A stretch of 31,875 nt of DNA from a virus, in the IMG/VR virus record IMGVR_UViG_3300028786_000160, positions 1-31,875 of that record; one strand, 5' to 3'. The notes beneath the pieces were generated by a model, which was not told where the DNA came from, searched no databases, and worked only from the letters and a program-made list of their open reading frames with translations. A program made the translations under genes and the position numbers. Shown piece by piece: positions 15,517 to 23,487 of this stretch. The stretch's first letter is position 1; every line of letters begins with the position of its first letter.

Positions 15517-16121
15517 TATTCGGATGTCCAGGGATCGAGTTGAATGATGGCCGGCGTCCACGCTTCGGCCTGTTCTGGTTTCGCGGTCCATGCCGCTGCC
15601 GGCATCGCTTGTGGCGTCCACGTTTCGCTCTGGATAATGCTTCCAGTCCAGCTATCGCTGTCGAACGGGCGCGGAAACCAAGCCGCGAAATCGCGAGAGT
15701 AATTCGCGGCGTTGCCGATCACCACGTAGGAGCCCTGGCCGGTCGGACAACGGATAGAGAAGCCTATCGCACTTCCGGACACCGAGTATGGTCCGGAAGC
15801 CGATATCAATTTGGTGCGAAAGAACGCCGTGTTGCTGCTGACCGAGTAGCTTGCGGCGAGTGCCGGGAACACGATGCGCAATGTCGCAGCATTAGCCGCG
15901 ATCGAATAGCTTCCAGCAGACGCGCCACCGGAAACCTTGAAGCTCCCGAGTTGCCCGGAAATCGAATACGCGGCTCCCGAACCAGGTTGCAACGTTCGAA
16001 ATATCGCGGGCTGTCCCGCGACGGAAAACGATCCCGTTACGGCGGAGAGGATCGCATTGGTCGCCGCCTGGCTGGCGGCCTGCCCGACCGCCAGCCTGCC
16101 AAGCGCGTCAAAGCCGAGCAT
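15516..16121 (-). CDS. Internally repetitive virion protein
   Basis: A 201-residue protein built from about six repeats of some 18-23 residues with a core like (S/A)YS(V/I)SGxxAxF: GSFSVAGQPAIFRT, AAYSISGQLGSFKV, GSYSIAANAATLRI, ASYSVSSNTAFFRT, GPYSVSGSAIGFSI, GSYVVIGNAANYSR. A second repeat in the last 55 residues places tryptophans at regular distance (DSWTGS, ETWTPQ, AAWTAK, EAWTPA, DPWTSE). The repeats should form short beta strands on a virion surface. I recognise the type from rhizobial phages between fibre and nozzle genes. Its function is not established. Confidence 0.7.
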   Translation of the reverse strand: MLGFDALGRLAVGQAASQAATNAILSAVTGSFSVAGQPAIFRTLQPGSGAAYSISGQLGSFKVSGGASAGSYSIAANAATLRIVFPALAASYSVSSNTAFFRTKLISASGPYSVSGSAIGFSIRCPTGQGSYVVIGNAANYSRDFAAWFPRPFDSDSWTGSIIQSETWTPQAMPAAAWTAKPEQAEAWTPAIIQLDPWTSE

Positions 16122-17174
16122 CTAGGATCCACCATTTTCGAGAGCCAGCACCCGCGCCCTCAACATCTTGAGTTCAGCGAGCAGGACCGGAACATATTTC
16201 GAATAGTCAACCTGCCATGGCATTGCATCTGCCGTGGAGAGATCGTCATCGCCCACACTCACGGCTTCAGGGAATATCTTGTAGGCTTCCTGCGCAAGGA
16301 CGCCGTAGCCTCGCCCGCCTAGTTTCCAGTCGAATTCACCAACCCGCAGCGCGTCGATAATGCGGCCGGCGTCGAAGGGGCGGAAGTCATTCTTCAACCT
16401 CGCATCAGATGAGGTGTTGTAGGCCGTCGTCGTGTTGGTTGATTGAATGCTGCCTGCACCACCGGCCGTCGTGGTGAATACCATCATGGTTGACGTAGCC
16501 GAAACAGATGAACGCAGCACTATTCCAATTTGAGTACTGCCGTTAAACGTGCTGTCGTAGATATTCGACCCGCCTGACGCTACAACCATTCCTGCGGTTG
16601 ATACCAGCGCTCTAAGTACGTTCACCGCACCTGTAGATGTTCCGCCGAGCGTGATCACGCCGGTTCCCTTGGCGTCGATCGTCAGATTTTCATTGGCGCC
16701 GGAAGAGATCACGGAGAGCGCCGCACCGCTGGCCGCCGCCGCCCCCTTGATCTGGACGCCGGTTGCTACCGATACCGTCGAGGCATCGACCTTGAGAACC
16801 GGGTTCGTTGCGCCATTGGCACCGACAGCCAGAGCGGAGGCTGACGCGGAGGTGACGGTATTCGGCTCGAACGCAGAATTCAAATCCTCCGCACGCGGGG
16901 AAATGAACACTTCGGCCGTTCCGGAAAGGCTGATAGCGGCGTTGCCGTTCGTTGATTTGGTCGGCGCCCGCGTCAGCGTCGTTCCCGACGTCGTATAGGT
17001 GCCGGTTCCGATTTCCGAATTCGCACCGTCCTTGATGCCATAGGTTACGACGTCGCCATTGGCGACGCCCGCCAGATTGAAGGTGAGATAGCCCGACACG
17101 GCTGATCCGAGCGTGATGGTGCCCGTGCCCGTCGTTGCGGTGGTCATACGCGCGAGATTGTATAGTTTTGCCAT
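16122..17174 (-). CDS. Tail fibre with S74 intramolecular chaperone domain
   Basis: A 350-residue fibre. Residues 1-95 are a common beta-rich virion-attachment domain (LYNLARMTTATTGTGTITL, SGYLTFNLAGVANGD). The middle is Ala/Thr/Gly-rich shaft. The last 95 residues form the endosialidase-type chaperone (peptidase S74): YNTSSDARLKNDFRPFDAG, DWKLGGRGYGVLAQEAYKIF, and a C-terminal coiled helix (LLAELKMLRARVLALENGG). In this family the domain folds the trimer and cuts itself off before the serine in the S-D-x-R-L-K motif, which is present. The mature fibre would thus be about 255 residues. It lies one base from the preceding gene. Confidence 0.9.
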   Translation of the reverse strand: MAKLYNLARMTTATTGTGTITLGSAVSGYLTFNLAGVANGDVVTYGIKDGANSEIGTGTYTTSGTTLTRAPTKSTNGNAAISLSGTAEVFISPRAEDLNSAFEPNTVTSASASALAVGANGATNPVLKVDASTVSVATGVQIKGAAAASGAALSVISSGANENLTIDAKGTGVITLGGTSTGAVNVLRALVSTAGMVVASGGSNIYDSTFNGSTQIGIVLRSSVSATSTMMVFTTTAGGAGSIQSTNTTTAYNTSSDARLKNDFRPFDAGRIIDALRVGEFDWKLGGRGYGVLAQEAYKIFPEAVSVGDDDLSTADAMPWQVDYSKYVPVLLAELKMLRARVLALENGGS

Positions 17175-17175
17175 G

Positions 17176-17607
17176 TCAGGTGATCGTCAAAATGCCGTTG
17201 GCCTGGTCGATGTCGACCGTGAACGAATTGCCGTTGGTCAGCGTGATTGCCGTGCCGTAGTCCCACCAACCGATTAGTGGCTTGGTCCCCGACGTGAAAT
17301 TGTAAAGCACTGCGTACTGGAACGGCCCGATCGAACCGCCCGCGGCGGTCCATGCGGGATCGGTTCCACCGATGAACTTGAATGTGCCGGAGGTTTGTGA
17401 ACCGGTGACAGTTCCAACACTGGCGCCGCCGGCGGTATAACCGTTCACGGTCGAGAGGTCGGCCGGAGTGTTGTAGACCGTATTGGTGGCAACCGGCGCA
17501 GTGTTCGTCAGGTAGACCCTGTAGACATGGGTCGTGCCCGTTTTCATGTCATGCAGCGCGTTCGCGACGTCCAGGCAAAAGCAGTTGAATTTGTTGAATG
17601 ATGCCAT
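17176..17607 (-). CDS. Beta-rich virion structural protein
   Basis: A 143-residue protein with a pattern I know from many phages: a short start (ASFNKFNCFCLDVANALHDM), VYLTNTAPVATNTVYNTPAD, NGYTAGGASVGTV, GGSIGPFQYAVLYNFTSGTK, LIGWWDYGTAITLTNGNSFT and VDIDQANGILTIT. It is an all-beta head- or tail-decorating protein, usually encoded near adaptor and fibre genes. AAGGG lies about eleven bases upstream of the ATG. Its precise place in the virion is not known to me. Confidence 0.75.
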   Translation of the reverse strand: MASFNKFNCFCLDVANALHDMKTGTTHVYRVYLTNTAPVATNTVYNTPADLSTVNGYTAGGASVGTVTGSQTSGTFKFIGGTDPAWTAAGGSIGPFQYAVLYNFTSGTKPLIGWWDYGTAITLTNGNSFTVDIDQANGILTIT

Positions 17608-17620
17608 CTGGTGAAAGCCC

Positions 17621-18274
17621 TTATATGACCTGGCCGGAGACGCGGACTGTCATCGGCCCGGCATTGAAAGTCGACGTCAGCCCGAGATTGTTCAAATCTC
17701 CGAGCGCGCTGGTGAGGCCGAGGCCCCAGGTCTGGATGCGCGCATCTTCCTTGAGGTAAGGCGCCGACTCGAGTAACGCGCCGTAGAGATACAGATCGGG
17801 CGCGAGTGTCAGCAGCCAGTTGGTATCGTTCGACGCAAGCGGCGGGATACCCTGCCGATACACCATCTCGACGGTGTAGGCGTCGTCCGGCGTCGGCGCC
17901 AACTCGATCTCATTGCCGAACACGGTGAAGTAGCGCGGCCGACCCGCAACATCGGACGTACCGAAGCGGTATTCATCCATTTGCACGCCCGACTTGAATT
18001 CCAGGCATGGCTTTCCCGTCACGCTCGACAAGCGCACACGTCGCATGGACTGGAAGTGTTCCGGCAGAGAAATGAATTCCGGTTCGTCCGAGCCAAGATT
18101 GGTCAACGCCGTCGCACGTTGCTCCATCTGACGCACGAACAGCTGCCGGTTGAATTTCGCTTCCGCCAGCTGGATGAAAGTCGGAATCCGCGCAATCAGG
18201 GTGACGTCCTGATCCCTTGCGAGATATTCGGTCACCGCCGCTTGCAGCGAGGCATAGTCCACAATTTGCGTCAT
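17621..18274 (-). CDS. Head-tail adaptor protein (SU10 adaptor / T7 gp11-like type)
   Basis: A 217-residue protein. The ATG at 18274 overlaps the preceding stop (ATGA) and is chosen over an upstream in-frame start. It begins TQIVDYASLQAAVTEYLARD, then helices with IARIPTFIQLAEAKFNRQLF-VRQME, then a beta region (SLPEHFQSMRRVRLSSVTGK, ELAPTPDDAYTVEMVYRQGI-PPL) and an end with APDLYLYGALLESAPYLKED. This series is characteristic of adaptor proteins that form the dodecameric ring between portal and nozzle in short-tailed phages. Its neighbours agree. Confidence 0.85.
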   Translation of the reverse strand: MTQIVDYASLQAAVTEYLARDQDVTLIARIPTFIQLAEAKFNRQLFVRQMEQRATALTNLGSDEPEFISLPEHFQSMRRVRLSSVTGKPCLEFKSGVQMDEYRFGTSDVAGRPRYFTVFGNEIELAPTPDDAYTVEMVYRQGIPPLASNDTNWLLTLAPDLYLYGALLESAPYLKEDARIQTWGLGLTSALGDLNNLGLTSTFNAGPMTVRVSGQVI

Positions 18275-18603
18275 GGTAACCTCGCTGACCAGCCGGCCTG
18301 CAGCATCGGCCTGTCGGTTCGCAAATATGCCCACTCGGGGTCATCGAGCTTCCGCTGCACGATCAGATCGAACTCCGCCGTGAACATCCGGAGCGACGTA
18401 TGGCCCCTGGCATGCTCTTCGTTGAGCCACTTGACGTAGACTACGTTGGGGATCCGCGCGACGTGACGTCCCCACCCGCTACGCTGTTCGTCGCCGCGCG
18501 CCTGCTTGTTCCATTGCAGGATCGGCTCGACATCCTGCACATGCTCGATCGCGAGGTCCTTGCCGTTGCTGTCGAGGTGCGGCCGTATCAGCACGCCCTC
18601 CAT
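18271..18603 (-). CDS. Small phage protein of the head-tail operon
   Basis: A 110-residue protein (VLIRPHLDSNGKDLAIEHVQ, RIPNVVYVKWLNEEHARGHT, FTAEFDLIVQRKLDDPEWAY). It shares single-base or four-base overlaps with both neighbours, so it is part of one translational unit. No membrane segment or known catalytic motif is present. The position between the capsid-side genes and the adaptor suggests an assembly or connector role. Confidence 0.6.
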   Translation of the reverse strand: MEGVLIRPHLDSNGKDLAIEHVQDVEPILQWNKQARGDEQRSGWGRHVARIPNVVYVKWLNEEHARGHTSLRMFTAEFDLIVQRKLDDPEWAYLRTDRPMLQAGWSARLP

Positions 18604-18914
18604 CAGCTCATCTCCGTGACCCAGAGGGTTCCGGCCGTTGCGGTGACCAGCCCGTTGGTGGCGGCCTTGATGGCGGCGATACGCTGGCCTGGCGTAACGA
18701 TCACATATTCGATCGTATTGGCCGGCAGAAAATTATCCGCAACGGTAGCCGTTTGCGCGCCATCGCCGATCCTGTAGCAGCAGGCCGAATTGGCGACCAG
18801 GCGCAGCTGGTAGGTCGAGACGCCGAAGGCATTGGTCGCCACTGCGCTAGCGTCATAGGCAATCGTTTGGGTGATACCGACCCGTGAAGCATGATGCTTG
18901 GGAAAGAACGACAT
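18603..18914 (-). CDS. Small beta-rich virion protein
   Basis: A 103-residue protein starting SFFPKHHASRVGITQTIAYD and rich in beta-forming residues (STYQLRLVANSACCYRIGDG, NTIEYVIVTPGQRIAAIKA). The VTPGQRIA segment is found in small capsid-associated proteins of related phages. It overlaps both neighbours by one base. It might be a head-decoration or fibre-base protein. Confidence 0.6.
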   Translation of the reverse strand: MSFFPKHHASRVGITQTIAYDASAVATNAFGVSTYQLRLVANSACCYRIGDGAQTATVADNFLPANTIEYVIVTPGQRIAAIKAATNGLVTATAGTLWVTEMS

Positions 18915-19276
18915 TATGCGGACCTCACGGCGATCGAGAAATGCATCGGGATCGACGCGCCGGAAGCGCCGGACGGCGTCAGGACGATGACGTCATCCTC
19001 GTTGAGATAGACCGGTGAAGGCGGCGTCACCGCGAACAATTGACCGGCCGCCGAACCCGCCTGAGTCACCGTAAAGGTCGCAAGCGTGGTGGCGTTCGCC
19101 GCCACCGTGATGGTGCCGTCAGCCGTGGTGATCGCGCCGCCAAGGACACCGGCCGCCTTCAGCAACCGGCAGCGAAAGGGAACGCGGATGTAGGCCGCGA
19201 CAGGCGTCGTGCCGCATGACGGCGTGTACGCCGTCAGATCGGCAGTATTCAAAGTTCGATTGCCGGGAAGTGGCAT
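18914..19276 (-). CDS. Small capsid-associated protein (possible decoration protein)
   Basis: A 120-residue beta-rich protein (NTADLTAYTPSCGTTPVAAY, ADGTITVAANATTLATFTV, YLNEDDVIVLTPSGASG). It is the first gene after the capsid terminator or attenuator and begins the adaptor operon; GGAG lies about twelve bases before its ATG. The composition fits a jelly-roll or sandwich head-decoration protein, but no family hallmark is seen. Confidence 0.55.
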   Translation of the reverse strand: MPLPGNRTLNTADLTAYTPSCGTTPVAAYIRVPFRCRLLKAAGVLGGAITTADGTITVAANATTLATFTVTQAGSAAGQLFAVTPPSPVYLNEDDVIVLTPSGASGASIPMHFSIAVRSA

Positions 19277-19300
19277 GGGTCAAGGCTCCAAAAAAGGCGG

Positions 19301-19330
19301 ACAAGAAAATGGGCGACCCGAAGGCCGCCC
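19301..19330 (-). terminator. Hairpin terminator or attenuator after the major capsid gene
   Basis: On the minus strand the RNA reads GGGCGGCC-UUCG-GGUCGCCC (positions 19330-19311), an eight-pair stem with one G-U pair and a UUCG tetraloop. It is followed by AUUUUCUUG and, ten bases on, six U. It begins 29 bases after the capsid stop codon. A partial terminator here would make more capsid mRNA than downstream mRNA, as in other phages. Confidence 0.7.
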
Positions 19331-19358
19331 AGGGAAATGCGATAATGATTGCGGGCGA

Positions 19359-20318
19359 TCAGGTGGTGGTGTTGTCGAACACGCCGCCGGAAGCCTTCTC
19401 GTTGCGGGCAACGAGCGCGTATTCCGCCAGGATCTGGCGCCGATCGGAGTCGCCGGTTTTGGCAAGCGGGATCGAGGTCATGTTTCGGCCGTTGAGGTAG
19501 GCAATCGCCCATTTGTCGATTTCCAGCACCAGCACGTCGCGCGGACGCTGGAAACGGTTGGCAACCACCTTGAGCTTGCCGAAATCCGACTCGTAGGCAT
19601 CGACCGAGGCCACGATCTTCTTCGACTTCGTCTCCTCGATGGCGGTGGATCGCCCCGTGAAGGTCGAGAACACCTGCTTGTTGAACGCGCCGGTCATGAT
19701 CGTACCAGGCTTGCCGCCGTTGCCCCAGATCAGGGATAGCACGGATTTCAGCCGCGCTTCGGTGAAGGCGATCTGGGTGCCGTCAGTGCGGATAGCCGCG
19801 CCGTCGGCGGTGAGAGGATCGGCCGCACCACCGGCCGTGCCCTTCGACGTATTGCTCGCGATCCAGGAGAGGATCGAGGCTGTCTTCCGCGGCGTGCTGG
19901 TGTTGCCAGCCACCTTGGCCTGGTTGGTCAAAAGAATACTCTCGATGTCGCGCTTCAGCTCGAGGCCCTTGAGCATTTCCTGGTAGGCCAGTTCATTGTC
20001 GCGACCGGCGTGATCGACCGCCTGCTGGGTACCCGAGACCTGCGCCATCTTGTAGGAGATCTGGCAGAGGTTGCCGACGCGAATTGTCGGCGTGAGCGAA
20101 TTGGCGGTGGGATCGTCACCCTCGAGCTGGGCGTTCAATGTGGAAGGCAGCGCAAGGGCCTGCGTCTGCCATTCGTGGTTCACCGCGGTCGCCTTTTCCT
20201 TTTCGGCACCGCTCATGAACGGGGTATCGGTCGGGTCGATGCGATAGATCATATCGCTGAGATCTTCACGGTTGCCGATCGCTTGATAGGTGGTGACCGT
20301 GTTGGTGGGCAAAGTCAT
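19359..20318 (-). CDS. Major capsid protein, SU10 / DUF5309 type
   Basis: A 319-residue protein with the recognisable start of this HK97-fold family: TVTTYQAIGNREDLSDMIYR-IDPTDTPFMSG, then AVNHEWQTQALALPS and EGDDPTANSLTPTIRVGNLC-QISYKMAQVSGTQQAVDHAGR. The middle has NELAYQEMLKGLELKRDIES. The end (RPRDVLVLEIDKWAIAYLNG, LAEYALVARNEKASGGV) is also typical. AGGA lies seven bases before its ATG. The length is normal. In a usual phage of this type the portal and scaffold genes lie just upstream; here about 5 kb of cargo lies between the gene and the nearest portal sequence. Confidence 0.92.
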   Translation of the reverse strand: MTLPTNTVTTYQAIGNREDLSDMIYRIDPTDTPFMSGAEKEKATAVNHEWQTQALALPSTLNAQLEGDDPTANSLTPTIRVGNLCQISYKMAQVSGTQQAVDHAGRDNELAYQEMLKGLELKRDIESILLTNQAKVAGNTSTPRKTASILSWIASNTSKGTAGGAADPLTADGAAIRTDGTQIAFTEARLKSVLSLIWGNGGKPGTIMTGAFNKQVFSTFTGRSTAIEETKSKKIVASVDAYESDFGKLKVVANRFQRPRDVLVLEIDKWAIAYLNGRNMTSIPLAKTGDSDRRQILAEYALVARNEKASGGVFDNTTT

Positions 20319-20709
20319 CTGTTGGTCCTCATGGTGTCCGGCGGCGGCGCAGCACGAGCGGCGCGCCGCGCGAAGGCGGACGCGCTCGTCATGTATCCGA
20401 CGCGCGGGTGTGATTGAGCTTTGGAGTGATCAAAATCCCGGTTGCGCGATGGCGCGGAAGCATCGCTTCCGGTTCGGCTTGCGAGACATCTTCGCCGGGC
20501 GCCTGCGTTTCGCAGGGTCAGCGTTGGCGTTTTGCCAATTCGTTTGCGGTGGGTATTGGGACTGCTGTTTCTGCAACAGCTTGTCGCGCGCCGCGATGAG
20601 GTCGGCTACCAGCTTCTCGGTGCTGGCTTACAAATCTTGCGATGTTGAATATGTGCCCGTGATTTGCCCGACGTGTCAAATCCTTTCAACGATAGTCGTC
20701 GCAACGGCT
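20319..20709 (-). other. Intergenic region before the capsid gene, with a Bradyrhizobium-like repeat
   Basis: Some 390 bases without a convincing gene. One minus-strand frame runs into the capsid ATG as ATGA, and another holds the short stretch EKLVADLIAARDKLLQKQQS that could be the last trace of a scaffold-type gene, but stops break each frame. It contains the first copy (20618-20679) of a 62-base repeat also found at 22032-22093. Sequence of this kind (an ATGTGCCCGTGATTTGCCC core) is familiar to me from intergenic DNA of Bradyrhizobium. I see no clear promoter. Confidence 0.4.
20618..20679. repeat. 62-base dispersed repeat, copy 1
   Basis: It differs from the copy at 22032-22093 by only a few bases and includes TTGAATATGTGCCCGTGATT followed by TGCCCGACGTGTCAA. 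Both copies have the same orientation and lie on either side of the cargo pair 20710-21836, one before each flank. Confidence 0.8.
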
Positions 20710-21471
20710 TCAGCGCTGATCGAGCCACGACGACAACCTTAGAACCGGAGGGCGGTCTCCGAACCGATCGGCGAAGGAACCCTCGTCATCGTCAGGAAGA
20801 AAAGGTACCGCCTGCGCGCCGGCATCGAATATCGAAACCAGCGGCTTGCTGGCATCCTGCTCGTTCAGGCGCCGGATGTGATCCATGAGCAGAGCGGCCA
20901 GTCGCGGCGGCTGGGTCGACCAAGGGGGTGTCGAAGCGATTGCACTGTCCGGTGGAGAAGGGCTCGGTTTCCGAAGCAAGGCGGGACCACTCCAGCGATC
21001 GTTGAAGGTCGCGGGTCGCTCCACACCATTCCAGCGTTCATCGAAGGTTGGGGAACCAGCTTTCGAGTCCGAATAGCCGTATTCAAAAACGTTGTAACGA
21101 CCCGGGACTCCGGCGCTCGCTGCCGAGTCGCGGATGGCAGGCGTAACCCATGGCCGCGAATAATCCTTAGATGCCTCAAATGGACCAAACCCGTGCGTGA
21201 CGCCAACCGAAGTCCCGACGCCGGCCGTCGCGACGCCAGCCCCGATAGCGTCTGTATTCCCTCCGATGTTATGTCAGACGGATCCAACTCCTGGACTCCA
21301 GGAAATCGACGGTCCTGTCAAAAGCCCTTCGAGATCGCCTCCCGAAAGACTTAAGCCGGGAGTGCCGCCGTAAAGTTGAGGATACGCCCGCCCCTGGTTG
21401 TCGATGTACAGCCCGAGTCCCAAGCCAAAGGGGAATCCAAAAGTCCCTCCTGCATAACTTCCTGCGGTCAT
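20710..21471 (-). pseudogene. Modular cargo gene interrupted by an in-frame TGA
   Basis: One reading frame runs from the ATG at 21471 to 20710 with a single TGA at 21274-21276. The first part is a Gly-rich beta module (GTFGFPFGLGLGLYIDNQGR, YPQLYGGTPGLSLSGGDLEG). It continues unchanged in style after the stop (HNIGGNTDAIGAGVATAGVG, VTHGFGPFEASKDYSRPW). Then come the cargo motifs FDERW, FNDRWSG, LLMDHIRRLNEQ and FADRFGDRPPVLRLSSW, the last nearly identical in DNA and protein to the end of the M23 cargo gene at 26386. The start has AAGGAAG just upstream and overlaps the membrane-protein stop (ATGA). I read it as a recent nonsense mutation; read-through cannot be excluded. Confidence 0.7.
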
Positions 21472-21836
21472 GGTACTTCCTTTTCGTCCTGGGCCACCGC
21501 CCGATTGCAGTTTTCCGTGTAGGTCTTCCAGGCCCTGAACGCCGAAACAACGCTTGCGGCGAAGACAACCAACGAGACACAACCAACGGCCAGTTCCCCA
21601 AGTGAGAAAAAGCACAATGAAACACAAAGAAATGCCACGCACCCGCCCCACAGCGACTTTACGTATTCCGCCTGCAGCGGCAGTGGCGTTGAAGGGCTGA
21701 GCACGTATACGGGGAATGCAAAACGCGCTGGCAATTGGGGAGGAAGCGAGTCCTTCAGCGCACAGTAGACGATCTGGTATTTGACGACTGTCCAGATCAA
21801 GGCGATCCCACACCCGACGACGAATAGAGCAGCCAT
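21468..21836 (-). CDS. Membrane protein, candidate partner of the 20710-21471 cargo gene
   Basis: A 122-residue protein; the ATG at 21836 has GGAAG about five bases upstream and is preferred over a TTG at 21878. Three membrane segments are visible (ALFVVGCGIALIWTVVKYQI, KSLWGGCVAFLCVSLCFF, LAVGCVSLVVFAASVVSAF) with a polar loop containing PVYVLSPSTPLPLQAEYVKS between the first two. It is translationally coupled to the modular gene. A membrane protein first, modular protein second, is the standard order of this array. Immunity is a reasonable guess only. Confidence 0.65.
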   Translation of the reverse strand: MAALFVVGCGIALIWTVVKYQIVYCALKDSLPPQLPARFAFPVYVLSPSTPLPLQAEYVKSLWGGCVAFLCVSLCFFSLGELAVGCVSLVVFAASVVSAFRAWKTYTENCNRAVAQDEKEVP

Positions 21837-22283
21837 CTTCTTTCTTCCCGGCGCTAAGGTATCTCGCGTTTCGTCCAAAGCTGGAGCGCTGGCCGATCTA
21901 ACACCGGCTCCATCCGAGCCGTTGACCGATTTCAGCGTTGACCGCGTCCCATCAAATTCATTCTACGACGGGAGCCGGAATGCTGTACTCGGCAGCCACT
22001 TTATCGCTACGACGCCTCGCTGCCAGGCGCTCGGCGCTGGCTTACAATTCTTGCGACGTTGAATATGTGCCCGTGATTTGCCCGACGTGTCAACGCTCGA
22101 CAACGAGCAAATGCCGACGATACCATTTGGGGACCGAGTTCTATCGAGCAAAGTTTTCGACGCCAACCTCATGACGTATCAAATTTTTCAACTGACAAAA
22201 TTTCACCAAAAATAGAACCCCCGTGAGCGCAAGCCCAATACTAAGCTCATAGTGATCGAGAAACGCACACCGGTCGAGTGAAG
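21837..22283 (-). other. Intergenic region with dispersed repeat and a direct repeat
   Basis: About 450 bases between two cargo units. It holds the second copy of the 62-base repeat (22032-22093) and a nine-base direct repeat CGTTGACCG at 21920-21928 and 21936-21944. A minus-strand frame right after the 22284 gene encodes a possible membrane stretch (LSIGLALTGVLFLVKF) but has no usable start; it may be a remnant. No LexA-type box is present here, unlike four other units. Confidence 0.45.
22032..22093. repeat. 62-base dispersed repeat, copy 2
   Basis: Same orientation as copy 1 at 20618-20679 and almost identical, with a small number of substitutions near the 5' end. It lies upstream of the membrane-protein gene at 21468-21836. 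Confidence 0.8.
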
Positions 22284-23465
22284 TCAGGCCGCGTACGTTC
22301 CATTCAGATATCGAATATACTCGTCGAGCAACGGAATCCCCGTTCCTTGCGGTCGGTTCAATCCGCGATCGTCTGCGGAATCGTTGCGGACGCTGGCGCG
22401 ATCCGGCAAATCGAAGATCGGCGCTGGAACGGCCCAGTCCGGCATCGGCTGACCGCTGAAGAGCCCAAGCGGCCGTGAAGCTTGCTGCGGCAGTGCGGGC
22501 TGCGTCACACTTGGGGTAGAGGGCCATGTTTCGAAGCGATCCTCGAAAGCGTTCGGGCGATCGGGTGAAAGACTCTCGTTCGACCGAATGAACGGTACGG
22601 CCGGCGCTCCCGTATCAAATGCGGATGCCTGGCTGGCGATGCGTCGGCTGAGATATCGGCGATTGTCAGGGGTCAACGGGGACGCCGCCTCGTTTGAATT
22701 GGAAATAGACCCGTCGTTCTCGCCAGCGAAATCTGGCGCAGTACCGCCCTGCGGGAGAAGCTTCGGCTGCGATGCTTCCGCCGAACCGATCAAGCCGTTT
22801 TCGATCCACTTCAAGACGCCGCCCGTGACACCTCCGGTTCCGCTACTAACACTGCCCGAGGCATGCGGGAGCCCAAGATAAGAGGCTGCGGACGACGGCG
22901 CTGTAGCAACGCCGGAGGCCGCCAATTGCCTGTACTTCTGCAGTTCGCGCAGGACCGGCGAGCGGAATCTGTCGGCTTCTTCCGCCGGCGACGAATTCCC
23001 GTATCCGGGTTGATCGTCAAGCAAACCCTGGCGATCCTGTGCGCGCCCATTCGATGCAGGGACAAGCGACCCGATCGGATAAAGGGGCTGAGGCGGCAAT
23101 GAGCGCGGCACAAATCTTCCGCCAGTCGAGAACGGGCCGGGCGCTCCGAGGTTCATCGGTGCGGGATAAAGAGGAGCCGACCCGTCGGGAGCGGCCAGCG
23201 AACCATTGGGCCTGGAGACAAACGGCTTGCTTGGCCCGACAAAATCTGGAGGCGCCACCGATGGCGAGTTGCCAACGCCAGCATTGCCGGCGTATGTCGA
23301 GCCCCAGCTTCCAAAGCGTTGATCAAGGGAAGCGGGATTGTCGGGCGCAGGCATTGGAGCGATGGCAGTCGGAGAAGATCCCCATCGTTCGAAGCGATCA
23401 CCAAATGAATCTTGGTGGCCAGCATTAAGGCGGCCTGAAGTCGGTCCTGCGCCGCCACCAGACAT
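22284..23465 (-). CDS. Long disordered modular cargo protein with repeated F-x-x-RF-x-x-W motifs
   Basis: A 393-residue Pro/Ser/Gly-rich protein with GGAA close to its ATG. It carries three copies of the cargo motif: FGDRFERWGSS, LDQRFGSWGST and FEDRFETWPST. The second half (from SPVLRELQKYRQLAASGV through NRRYLSRRIASQASAFDTGA to PLLDEYIRYLNGTYAA) aligns throughout with the cargo protein at 29206-30012, so the two are paralogues. No catalytic motif is seen. It follows an M23 peptidase remnant, with which it may once have formed a longer protein. The disordered character fits a secreted or packaged protein, but the function is unknown. Confidence 0.7.
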   Translation of the reverse strand: MSGGGAGPTSGRLNAGHQDSFGDRFERWGSSPTAIAPMPAPDNPASLDQRFGSWGSTYAGNAGVGNSPSVAPPDFVGPSKPFVSRPNGSLAAPDGSAPLYPAPMNLGAPGPFSTGGRFVPRSLPPQPLYPIGSLVPASNGRAQDRQGLLDDQPGYGNSSPAEEADRFRSPVLRELQKYRQLAASGVATAPSSAASYLGLPHASGSVSSGTGGVTGGVLKWIENGLIGSAEASQPKLLPQGGTAPDFAGENDGSISNSNEAASPLTPDNRRYLSRRIASQASAFDTGAPAVPFIRSNESLSPDRPNAFEDRFETWPSTPSVTQPALPQQASRPLGLFSGQPMPDWAVPAPIFDLPDRASVRNDSADDRGLNRPQGTGIPLLDEYIRYLNGTYAA

Positions 23466-23487
23466 TATTTCCGCAACACGCCTGGTC

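Noticed and set aside
20290-20742. Plus-strand frame of 150 codons with CDVEYVPVICPTCQ
   Set aside because: The same peptide arises from the 62-base repeat at 22032-22093. It is a translated repeat, not a gene.
22141-22283. Small membrane protein right after the gene at 22284
   Set aside because: A hydrophobic stretch exists but no ATG, GTG or TTG with a ribosome site opens it in frame. It is kept only as a possible remnant in the intergenic note.
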